Positions 1 to 5,530 of a stretch of DNA of 12,867 nucleotides are shown in pieces. Where the stretch lies: contig CAYGWJ010000477.1 of the NCBI GenBank assembly GCA_964353405.1, positions 1 to 12,867 on the forward strand, given 5' to 3'. Within the stretch, counting starts at the first letter, position 1. The number at the start of each line of letters is the position of its first letter. This DNA comes from JBGLNJ01 sp964353405 (lineage in GTDB: Bacteria; Chloroflexota; Anaerolineae; Fen-1058). The notes under the pieces are model-generated. The model saw only the letters and a program-made list of their open reading frames with translations. It made no database searches and was not told the origin of the DNA. The translations under genes were made by a program, and so were the position numbers.

Positions 1-201
1 AACCCCTTCAGCGTCCGCTACGTCGCGCCCTACAATGACAAGCTGACCTTTATCTACGAGAACCCGGACACCAAGAAACAAGAGTTCAGAAGCCAGGTTC
101 TGAACACGCGCACTACCTGGGCGGTGGTATACGACAAGGCCGGCAACAAAGCCGAAAGCAACAAGGTCAAGGTGACGGTCACTTACAAGAAACCGCAATG
201 A
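1..201 (+). CDS. C-terminal end of an unidentified protein (partial)
   Basis: The first frame is open from base 1 to a TGA at 199-201 and gives 66 residues; the beginning lies outside the window. The tail alternates aromatic and charged residues and ends in a beta-strand-like run (KVKVTVTYKKPQ). A motif such as WAVVYDKAGNKAESN resembles the loops of Ig-like or other beta-sandwich domains in surface or secreted proteins. I cannot assign a family. No membrane segment or catalytic motif is visible in this piece. The next gene starts 96 bp later with its own strong ribosome binding site, so the two are probably not tightly coupled. Confidence 0.6.
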   Translation, partial: NPFSVRYVAPYNDKLTFIYENPDTKKQEFRSQVLNTRTTWAVVYDKAGNKAESNKVKVTVTYKKPQ

Positions 202-240
202 GTGGTCAGTGGTTAGTGGATAGTGGTCAGAGAACTCTTG
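202..240. repeat. degenerate short tandem AGTGGTCAGTGG-type repeat
   Basis: Directly after the stop, a 10-11 bp unit is repeated three to four times with variation (AGTGGTCAGT, GGTTAGTGGAT, AGTGGTCAG). A partly inverse stretch (CCACTCATCACTCC) lies at 265-278, so the region could fold imperfectly. Repeats of this style are scattered between genes in many environmental Chloroflexota genomes, from general recollection only. No promoter was recognised between 202 and 285. Confidence 0.4.
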
Positions 241-297
241 GCAAACTGACCGCGGATCATTTGCCACTCATCACTCCTTGAAGGGTAAGGAGGAGAA

Positions 298-576
298 GTG
301 AAAGTCCATTTCTTTGCCACATTCCGTCCCATTGTGGGTGGCAAGACCGTTGAAGCAGATGTCATCGAAGGTGCCACCTTGAGGCAACTCCTCCAGACAT
401 TGATCGCGCGTTATCCAGCATTAAACGCCGAGTTATTCGACGAAGGCGACAACCTGCGTGGGCATGTCCACGTTTTTGTCAATGGGCGCGACTCGGTCTA
501 TCTGGCCGACAAGCTGGAAACCAACATCAAAGCGGAGGATGTGATTAACATCTTCCCGCCGGTCGGCGGTGGATGA
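298..576 (+). CDS. MoaD/ThiS-family sulfur carrier protein (copy 1)
   Basis: A 92-residue ubiquitin-fold protein. It begins MKVHFFATFRPIVGGK, has the typical middle VFVNGRDS (residues 60-67) and ends INIFPPVGGG. The exposed C-terminal Gly-Gly is the residue pair that MoaD and ThiS proteins use for adenylation by MoeB/ThiF-type enzymes and thiocarboxylation. Members of this family donate sulfur to molybdopterin or thiamine synthesis; next to a tungsten AOR operon, a role in pterin dithiolene formation is the natural inference. The GTG start is chosen because AAGGAGG at 287-293 sits just upstream. It converges on the AOR operon and is not part of it. It is slightly longer than usual for MoaD (about 80 residues). 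Confidence 0.85.
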   Translation: MKVHFFATFRPIVGGKTVEADVIEGATLRQLLQTLIARYPALNAELFDEGDNLRGHVHVFVNGRDSVYLADKLETNIKAEDVINIFPPVGGG

Positions 577-595
577 AACCAGATGTCACACACTT

Positions 596-611
596 GCGCA
601 TTTTTATGCGC
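596..611. other. perfect hairpin between convergent genes
   Basis: GCGCAT, TTTT loop, ATGCGC: a perfect 6-bp stem in the 99-bp gap between the MoaD-like gene (+, ends 576) and the end of the AOR operon (minus, ends 676). Neither strand shows a convincing U-tract after the stem. It may be a weak bidirectional terminator or an RNA end-protecting structure. No clearer terminator was found for either transcript. Confidence 0.35.
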
Positions 612-675
612 TGGCCTGTAGGTGTCAACAGGTGTTTTGCTGACGATCCTCGTCGGATGGGGGCAGTGGGTATTG

Positions 676-1047
676 CTAGGTCTTGTATGTGTGATGCAAG
701 CCACTATCTTTGCTGGCCTGCATCGCACTGGACATCTCACCGATCATGGGCACACCGTGCCGGTACTGGAACGGCCACATACTCTGAGGATCGAAAAAGG
801 CTACGCGGTCGCCCTCGCTCAGGGTGTGCCCCAGGTCCGGCTGGAGGCCGGGCATAGCGCTCAACTGACCGTTGATAAACGTGATCCCACGCTTTTCAGT
901 CGGCATATCAAGATGGGCCAGTAAATCACGCACCGTGCTGCCTTCGGGCAAACGCACTTGCGGGTTGGCGTAACTCCTTCGATTGGCTTCGCCGCCGTAA
1001 CGCGACAACTCGCCATACAGCCACGTATCTACAGTGATATCTGACAC
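676..1047 (-). CDS. divergent MoaD/ThiS-like protein lacking the C-terminal Gly-Gly (copy 3)
   Basis: A 123-residue product. Residues 1 to about 90 match the MoaD/ThiS fold: LPEGSTVRDLLAHLDMP, then ITFINGQL, then LSEGDRVAFF. Where its neighbour reads GIFPPVGGG, this protein reads AFFDPQSMWPFQYRHGVPM and continues for about 35 residues, so it cannot carry a C-terminal thiocarboxylate in the usual way. The GTG start is preferred over a TTG 15 bases upstream. The Shine-Dalgarno GGGGGAGGA is written into the last codons of the preceding gene, and only one base separates that stop from this start, so translation is probably coupled. It is the last gene of the AOR operon. Possible roles are an AOR accessory subunit, a chaperone, or a carrier activated after proteolysis; none is shown. 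Confidence 0.75.
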   Translation of the reverse strand: MSDITVDTWLYGELSRYGGEANRRSYANPQVRLPEGSTVRDLLAHLDMPTEKRGITFINGQLSAMPGLQPDLGHTLSEGDRVAFFDPQSMWPFQYRHGVPMIGEMSSAMQASKDSGLHHTYKT

Positions 1048-1048
1048 T

Positions 1049-1300
1049 TTATCCTCCCCCAACGGGTGGGAAAATGCCTACCTGGTCGCCCGGCTCCAGT
1101 CGCCAATCCTCGGGCCGTGCACGCCCGTTGACAAAGGCCACTTTAACTTCTTCGGCTGGCAAGTTCAAAGAATGGATCAGGTCTGCGATCATAGCTCCAT
1201 CCGGCAAATCCACTTCAAAGGGCGTCCCGGCGTGAGCGCCCGTTGCTGTGTTAGCAGCATAACGGCGCAAGGTGGCAAAAAGTTTCGCGTGGACGATCAT
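1049..1300 (-). CDS. MoaD/ThiS-family sulfur carrier protein (copy 2)
   Basis: An 83-residue protein of normal MoaD length: MIVHAKLFATLRRY, LPDGAMIADLIHSLNLP, VAFVNGRA and the C-terminal GDQVGIFPPVGGG with the functional diglycine. It is expected to act as the sulfur carrier for the tungstopterin or molybdopterin dithiolene. The ATG at 1300 lies 7 bases after the stop of the radical-SAM gene, and the frame upstream of it is low-complexity and overlaps that gene, so the longer reading is rejected. The ribosome binding site is weak (TGAG), consistent with coupling to the gene before it. Its 3' end carries the ribosome binding site of copy 3. Confidence 0.85.
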   Translation of the reverse strand: MIVHAKLFATLRRYAANTATGAHAGTPFEVDLPDGAMIADLIHSLNLPAEEVKVAFVNGRARPEDWRLEPGDQVGIFPPVGGG

Positions 1301-1307
1301 CGCTATC

Positions 1308-2495
1308 TCACGGGCAGCGGACAATGTCCTGCGCCCACAGGCAATCGGCGCAAGAGGGATTCCAGCCCCAGCAGCCTTCGTTTCGCTCGCGCAGGTCGCA
1401 GCTTTCGCGCAGGTCGCAGTTGGGGCAGGATGGGAAATGAAATCCGCGCACCTCGCTGCGGAAGCGCACATAATCTTCCGACATCCAGATTCCCTCCAGG
1501 GACTGTTCGTTCACATTGCCCAAAAGGTAGCGGCTCACCTGCTTTTTGCAACCATCTATGGCAAAGTAGCTATAGTTGTGTGAGAAAGCATAGCAGGGTG
1601 AAATACCGCCGTCCCAACCAACCACGATAGACTTGTCTTGCACGAACCGGCAGCGCCGCTCCGCGCCCCAATGCATGCGCGGCAGGTCCAACGTGCCCCA
1701 CATCACCCACGCGTCAGCCCGCACCGGCCAGCCAGCTGCTTTGAAAGGCGGGCGCGGCTCGTAACCGTAGAGCATTTCGTCGCGCATGTCCTCCGTGTAA
1801 GGCAGCACATTGCTGACGAGAACGCGGGATGCGTTCAGCCGCGAAGCCAGTCCGGTCAGTTCTGCCAGTTCGGCCACATTGCTCTTCAAGGCAACAAACT
1901 CGATTCCCAAGGCCGGGAATAGCGAGCCGAGTTCACGTTTCACTTCGTTCAGGCCGCGGATGTTGTCCAGGACTGCTGATAGCATCGCGCCGCGCACGTC
2001 GGCATAGGTCTCGGGCTTGACTCCGTCAACGGATATGACCAGGCGATCCACGCCCAGCTTGACCAGCTCGCGTGCCTTGTCAGGTTTGAGCAGCAAGCCG
2101 TTGGAGCCGACGCTGACAGCCAGGTCGCGCTGACGCACCGCTTCAATCATTTCCAGGATGTTGGGATGAGTCAACGGTTCGCCAAAGCCGGTAAAGACGA
2201 CCCGCTTCAAGTGGGGCAGACCTTCCAGGCTGTCAATCACGCGCCGGAATGTATCCATCGTCATCTTGGCTTCGGGATCGCCCCAGACGTTGCGGATGCA
2301 GGTGCGGCAATGCAGGTTGCAGCCCGTCGTCGGCTCGATATACAACTTGTGTGCATCGGGCAGGCGTGGGTGAAGAATGAGCTCGCCTTCGCGCTCGTCC
2401 AGCCAGTACTCGGCATTGGCAGCCAGCCGCCGACGTTGGCGGAAATCTTCGGGCAGAGCCACCCGGCCCTGATCATCGGTCACGATTTTAGGCAT
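1308..2495 (-). CDS. SPASM radical-SAM maturase of tungsten AOR type, with AbrB-like N-terminus
   Basis: A 395-residue protein. Residues 59-66 (CNLHCRTC) are the CX3CX2C motif that binds the SAM-ligating [4Fe-4S] cluster, and FTGFGEP (101-107) is the usual SAM-contact motif. The C-terminal third has the many cysteines of a SPASM domain: C301, C357, C360, C366, C375, C382, C385 and C394. Its place between AOR and MoaD-like genes matches the radical-SAM family linked to maturation of tungsten-cofactor oxidoreductases. What that family does chemically is not established here. Residues 1 to about 45 (MPKIVTDDQGRVALPEDF..., WLDEREGELILHP) look like a SpoVT/AbrB swapped-hairpin element. The ATG at 2495 follows AGGA at a 5-base gap. 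Confidence 0.88.
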   Translation of the reverse strand: MPKIVTDDQGRVALPEDFRQRRRLAANAEYWLDEREGELILHPRLPDAHKLYIEPTTGCNLHCRTCIRNVWGDPEAKMTMDTFRRVIDSLEGLPHLKRVVFTGFGEPLTHPNILEMIEAVRQRDLAVSVGSNGLLLKPDKARELVKLGVDRLVISVDGVKPETYADVRGAMLSAVLDNIRGLNEVKRELGSLFPALGIEFVALKSNVAELAELTGLASRLNASRVLVSNVLPYTEDMRDEMLYGYEPRPPFKAAGWPVRADAWVMWGTLDLPRMHWGAERRCRFVQDKSIVVGWDGGISPCYAFSHNYSYFAIDGCKKQVSRYLLGNVNEQSLEGIWMSEDYVRFRSEVRGFHFPSCPNCDLRESCDLRERNEGCWGWNPSCADCLWAQDIVRCP

Positions 2496-2512
2496 CTTGT
2501 CCTACCAAAGAA

Positions 2513-2543
2513 CACGGACAGGGCAAGGGTTGCCCTGTCCGTG
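2513..2543 (-). other. 14-bp perfect inverted repeat between AOR and the maturase gene
   Basis: CACGGACAGGGCAA and its exact reverse complement flank a 3-base loop, inside the 60-bp gap between the AOR stop (2556) and the maturase start (2495). In the minus-strand RNA it makes a very stable stem, but it is not followed by a U-tract. It therefore looks more like an RNA stabiliser or processing site that keeps AOR mRNA in excess of maturase mRNA than a full terminator. A partly effective attenuator is also possible. Confidence 0.7.
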
Positions 2544-2555
2544 CAACGCTGCGAA

Positions 2556-4319
2556 TTACAGTTCAGCAAAGACCGAATCCAACGCACTGTCGGGCACATC
2601 AAAAACCTGATTGTGCGGCGGCAGCGGCTCGTACCGCATGAATTCGGGTGGTCGGTCGGCGGCCTTGTTGAGGCCAGCCGCTTCGTTAAAGGCACGCTCC
2701 TTCTTCAAGATAGAGCCGCCGAGTGCGAGGATATCTTCGGCAGTCCAGTTGGTGCCCAGGACCCCGTTGCATTCGTCAATCATGCCTTGATAGCCGCTGG
2801 CAATATCCAGGATGGCAAAGGCGATGAAGAGGCAGTGACCACTGGTGTCAATGAAAGCGGTCGTCGCCTGGAACGCGCGGCTCAAGCCAGCCTTGCCTTC
2901 GGGGCTGAGCGGATCCTGCTTGCCCATGACGCCCAGGATTTCCGGCGCGATGGTATAGCCCGCCGTGTGATCCGCGCCCATGGTGGTGGTCATATAGGTG
3001 ATGCCGATGCCTTTGACGGCGCGAGGCTCGTAAGCGGGCATGCCCTGGCCCTTGACCGCCGGCACACGGGTCACGCCCAACACCTTGCCGGCCGTCCCGG
3101 TGCCGCTGCCCAGGATGCGGCCCATCGGCGTCCCCTTGCCCATTTCATGGACCAGGTTGATGGCACCCTTAGCATCGCTGAACTTGATCACGCCGGCTTC
3201 CATCGCCACGCCGATAGTCGCGCCGGTCTCGATGGTATCCAGGCCATAGGTATTGCACAACTGAATCATCTCGGCAATGTCATCCAGGCTGTCAATGCCG
3301 CAGTTGGCGCCCAACGCCCAGTCGGACTCGTACTCCACGCAGGAAGTCTTTTCTGTGCCATCGGCGTTGTGCCAGGTGTTGGAGCAGCGGATGATGCAGC
3401 CGGGGCTGCAAGCGTGATTGTAGAGTTCCTTGCCCAGGCGCTGCTTGTTGCCATCAAAGATGGACTCGCCCGCGGTGGCGGCAGCGCCTTCAAAGCGCCC
3501 GCTGGAAAAGTTGCGGGTGGGCAGGCCGCCGGCGTCGTTCATGATATTGATGAGGACGGCCGTGCCATACGTGTTCAGGCCGCCCTTGGGCTTGGTGATG
3601 TCATGGGTCATCAGAGCGTCGGTCATCTTCTTGCGGCCCTGATCGAACAGCGCCTTGTCCACAATCGGCACGCCCGGAGCGCCATCGTCGTTGACGACGA
3701 TGAACTTTAAACCCTTGCTGCCCATCACTGCGCCCAGGCCGCCGCGCCCGGCATAGCGGCTGGGGCGCTTGGCCTCGTCGTTGAACACGACGCCCGAGTT
3801 GCCATAGCCGTATTCACCGGCCACGCCGCAGCCCGAAATCGAAACCTTGTCCCCAAACTTTTCATACAATTTGGGGTACACCTCGTGCAGATCCTTGCCG
3901 GCATACTCGGTTGCGTCAAAGAACTCGACCTTGGGCTTACCCGCTGCCGCATCCCAGGTGAGGTTGACACCCCAGAACTTGCCTTTTTCCTTGGGCTGGC
4001 CTTCGACCACGATAGCCTTGACCTGCATCACAGCCACATCGCGCGCCCACGAAGAGCCGGCGTTGGATTCCTTGATGCCGCCAGTGAGTGGGGACTTGGC
4101 GCCCACCGAAAGGCGAGCCGACGTAGGCGCGGCGGTGCCTGTCACCATGCCCGGCGAAAAGACGAGCTTGTTGTTGGGGCCGAGGGGGTGGCACAGGGGC
4201 GGAACTTCATCGGCGACGAGGGATGAGGTCAGTCCGCGCCCGGCCAGATGCTTGTAGGCTTCTGGCGCGTCTTCCACGCGAGCAGTCAAATCGGTCATGT
4301 TGATGCGTACGAACCACAT
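2556..4319 (-). CDS. aor: tungsten-dependent aldehyde:ferredoxin oxidoreductase
   Basis: A 587-residue cytoplasmic enzyme of the AOR family. Such enzymes oxidise aldehydes to carboxylates at a bis-tungstopterin centre and pass electrons through a [4Fe-4S] cluster to ferredoxin; some run in reverse. Visible family marks: the N-terminal domain with GGIKESNAGS (80-89); AGRGGLGAVMGSKGLKFI (190-207); cluster cysteines C304, C308, C312 and C496 (DTSGHC); CNTYGLDTIETG (355-366) and the pterin-region block AYEPRAVKGIGITYMTTT (429-446). The cysteines are spaced CX3CX3C rather than the CX2CX3C of the archaeal prototype. The length is close to the usual 600. The ATG follows AAGGAG with an ideal gap. It is the first gene of an operon with its maturase and two sulfur-carrier-like genes. 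The physiological substrate cannot be read from the sequence, and homologues differ widely. Confidence 0.93.
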   Translation of the reverse strand: MWFVRINMTDLTARVEDAPEAYKHLAGRGLTSSLVADEVPPLCHPLGPNNKLVFSPGMVTGTAAPTSARLSVGAKSPLTGGIKESNAGSSWARDVAVMQVKAIVVEGQPKEKGKFWGVNLTWDAAAGKPKVEFFDATEYAGKDLHEVYPKLYEKFGDKVSISGCGVAGEYGYGNSGVVFNDEAKRPSRYAGRGGLGAVMGSKGLKFIVVNDDGAPGVPIVDKALFDQGRKKMTDALMTHDITKPKGGLNTYGTAVLINIMNDAGGLPTRNFSSGRFEGAAATAGESIFDGNKQRLGKELYNHACSPGCIIRCSNTWHNADGTEKTSCVEYESDWALGANCGIDSLDDIAEMIQLCNTYGLDTIETGATIGVAMEAGVIKFSDAKGAINLVHEMGKGTPMGRILGSGTGTAGKVLGVTRVPAVKGQGMPAYEPRAVKGIGITYMTTTMGADHTAGYTIAPEILGVMGKQDPLSPEGKAGLSRAFQATTAFIDTSGHCLFIAFAILDIASGYQGMIDECNGVLGTNWTAEDILALGGSILKKERAFNEAAGLNKAADRPPEFMRYEPLPPHNQVFDVPDSALDSVFAEL

Positions 4320-4640
4320 AGTCTTTCTCCTTTTTGAATGTGTAGATTCAGGTGGACAAACAGGATATGGGGTCTGGACTCACTTGATAGATAAAGGACG
4401 CCTCCTTTCTCGCGTCTACAAGAAAGCGAATTCGATCCGTGTGTTGGAAAAACAAAAGCGCTATGCCACTTTGGTATAGCGCTTGATTCTCGAATTGACT
4501 TGGTGGGTCAGGTTGATGTCATGCGATGTGGGTTCCAACTTGGAAGCCACGTGACCGTCTCCTTGTCGAGGATAAGGGGCAGTCCAAGCCCGGTCATGTC
4601 GAGAATGCGCAAGTTGGTATGCTGCCCCGGCTTGCTACCA
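4320..4640 (-). ncRNA. structured 5' leader RNA of the AOR operon, candidate riboswitch or attenuator
   Basis: The predicted transcript runs from about 4640 to the AOR start and holds no convincing gene. In RNA sense the following can pair. P1: CCAACUUG (4617-4610) with CAAGUUGG (4542-4535). Inside it, P2: ACAUGACCG (4599-4591) with CGGUCACGU (4557-4549), one mismatch. Inside P2 are two small hairpins, GGGC/GCCC (4591-4588 with 4580-4577) and CUUAUC/GACAAG around a CUC loop. A competing pair, GGGGCAG (4628-4622) with CUGCCCC (4582-4576), would make a pseudoknot or alternative fold. GCGCAUUCUCGA (4610-4599) can pair with 4493-4479 and so block the terminator stem. A further hairpin, AAAGGA/UCCUUU, lies at 4408-4393. 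I could not match it to a known riboswitch from memory. Confidence 0.55.
4448..4484 (-). terminator. intrinsic terminator inside the AOR leader
   Basis: In RNA sense, AAGCGCUAUACC pairs with GGCAUAGCGCUU (12 bp, one G-U pair) around a 5-base loop and is followed by UUUUGUUUUU. It sits about 130 nt before the AOR start and about 160 nt after the predicted transcription start. Read-through would be required for AOR expression from the upstream promoter. The 5' arm overlaps the possible antiterminator segment. If no regulation exists, it would simply end a short RNA of about 190 nt. Confidence 0.8.
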
Positions 4641-4646
4641 TGAATC

Positions 4647-4675
4647 ATTATAACCAAGTCCGGTGTGAATGTCAA
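4647..4675 (-). promoter_or_regulatory. consensus sigma-70-type promoter for the AOR leader
   Basis: On the minus strand, TTGACA (4675-4670), a 17-bp spacer, then TATAAT (4652-4647): both boxes match the consensus exactly. The predicted start is near 4640. It lies directly downstream of the acetyltransferase terminator, so it is an independent transcription unit that reads into the structured leader. Confidence 0.8.
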
Positions 4676-4676
4676 T

Positions 4677-4711
4677 AAAAAACGGGTGCGACCTTTGTGG
4701 CGCTTTGCACC
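4677..4711 (-). terminator. intrinsic terminator of the GNAT gene
   Basis: Downstream of the acetyltransferase stop, GGTGC (4711-4707) pairs with GCACC (4689-4685), with an inner GCGCC/GGTCGC pairing possible. It is followed on the minus strand by CGTTTTTT (T-run 4682-4677). It separates the acetyltransferase transcript from the AOR leader, whose -35 box begins two bases further on. Confidence 0.65.
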
Positions 4712-4737
4712 AAGCCTGGCTGGCACAGTCGCGAATT

Positions 4738-5283
4738 TCAGCTTTTGCGATTGAGCGCGCTCCACTCTTGCTGCAAAATCGCCATGATGTGCTCGTCGTG
4801 CCACGCGCCTTCGCGGAAGAGCGCTTGCTTGCGGACGCCTTCCAGCCTGAAGCCGACCTTTTCGTACGCGCGAATCGCCCACGGATTGAACGCAAATACC
4901 TCCAACTCGACGCGGTGCAGATTCGCTTCTCCGAACGCAAAGCGCAGCAGTGTGCGCGTAGCATCCGTGCCGTAGCCTTTGCTCCAGTAATTCTTGTCGC
5001 CGATGAAAATGCCCAAGATGGCATTCTGGTTCGTCCAGTCAATCTGAAGCAATCCGCAGTTGCCGATGAGCTTGCCCTGCTCGCGCGTGAGGATGGCAAA
5101 GTGACGGTCGTTTTTCGCCTGGCGCTGGTGATTGAACCATTCTTCTTCGTCTTCTATCGCATAGGGCTGGGCCAGTGTCGGAGCCAGAAAGCGCCGAATG
5201 TCCCAATCGTTCAGCCATTCCACGTAGCGGGGCAGGTATTCGCGCTGTACCGGGCCGAGGGTGACGAGTTCTCCGGTGAACAT
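4738..5283 (-). CDS. GNAT-family N-acetyltransferase (RimJ/RimL-like)
   Basis: A 181-residue protein with the layout of Acetyltransf_3 / RimJ-RimL enzymes, which transfer acetyl from acetyl-CoA to an amino group of a protein, antibiotic or small amine. The acetyl-CoA pyrophosphate loop is WSKGYGTDA (100-108), after the beta-strand AILGIFIGD. The later motif FAFNPWAIRAYEKVGFRLEG (130-149) is the classic N-x-x-A-x-x-x-Y-E-K-x-G-F segment. The start at 5283 is chosen over one 27 bases upstream because AGGAGG lies 5 bases before it. Its own promoter and terminator suggest a single-gene unit. The substrate cannot be deduced. Confidence 0.9.
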   Translation of the reverse strand: MFTGELVTLGPVQREYLPRYVEWLNDWDIRRFLAPTLAQPYAIEDEEEWFNHQRQAKNDRHFAILTREQGKLIGNCGLLQIDWTNQNAILGIFIGDKNYWSKGYGTDATRTLLRFAFGEANLHRVELEVFAFNPWAIRAYEKVGFRLEGVRKQALFREGAWHDEHIMAILQQEWSALNRKS

Positions 5284-5352
5284 GATGGCCTCCTGATGAT
5301 CGAGATGCAACGTTGTTTTGATTTGTGTTCATCCAGTACAAAATTGCCGTAA

Positions 5353-5381
5353 AGTATATTACGACTTTGAGGTTTTGGGAA
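5353..5381 (-). promoter_or_regulatory. possible promoter of the GNAT gene
   Basis: On the minus strand, TTCCCA (5381-5376), a 17-bp spacer, and TATACT (5358-5353). The -10 matches 5 of 6 and the -35 matches 4 of 6. It would give a leader of about 60 nt. Confidence 0.45.
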
Positions 5382-5395
5382 TTCCGATGCTCGGC

Positions 5396-5424
5396 TTGAC
5401 AAGCCTTCCCGTTGCGGGTATGCT
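5396..5424 (+). promoter_or_regulatory. possible promoter of the obg operon
   Basis: TTGACA at 5396-5401 (6 of 6), a 17-bp spacer, and TATGCT at 5419-5424 (4 of 6). The -10 box lies in the loop of a small inverted repeat, CGGGT/ACCCG (5415-5430). The resulting leader of about 100 nt would contain the 21-bp tandem repeat. Confidence 0.5.
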
Positions 5425-5451
5425 AACCCGTGAAACGTGATGCGCGCCAAG

Positions 5452-5501
5452 ATCACGTTTTACGCATCACGCATCACGTTTTACGTATCACGCATCACGT
5501 T
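5452..5501. repeat. 21-bp tandem repeat, 2.4 copies
   Basis: The unit ATCACGTTTTACGCATCACGC occurs at 5452-5472 and again at 5473-5493 with one change (CGCATC to CGTATC), followed by the first 8 bases of a third copy. It lies in the obg leader, ending 29 bases before the start codon. The motif itself contains smaller repeats (CATCACG), so it probably grew by slippage. No function is evident. Confidence 0.85.
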
Positions 5502-5530
5502 GAAAGAAAGGTTGACGCCGGGTACACATC

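Noticed and set aside
2166..3710. A 514-codon + strand open frame opposite AOR and the maturase
   Set aside because: It is antisense to two clearly conserved genes, crosses both, and its translation shows only low-complexity Ala/Gly/His-rich sequence typical of a reverse-frame shadow in GC-rich DNA.
4320..4640. Assignment of the AOR leader as a Moco riboswitch (RF01055)
   Set aside because: I could not match the conserved Moco motif by eye or from memory, so the RNA is reported only as a candidate regulatory structure.
4508..4648. A minus-strand frame of 46 codons in the AOR leader (29 codons from an inner ATG)
   Set aside because: The first ATG overlaps the -10 box, no Shine-Dalgarno precedes either start, and the region is better explained by RNA pairing. 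A leader peptide cannot be fully excluded.
4669..5352. A 227-codon + strand open frame
   Set aside because: Antisense shadow of the GNAT gene; no family resemblance and no ribosome binding site.
5452..5501. CRISPR array
   Set aside because: The units are directly adjacent, without spacers, and only 2.4 copies exist.
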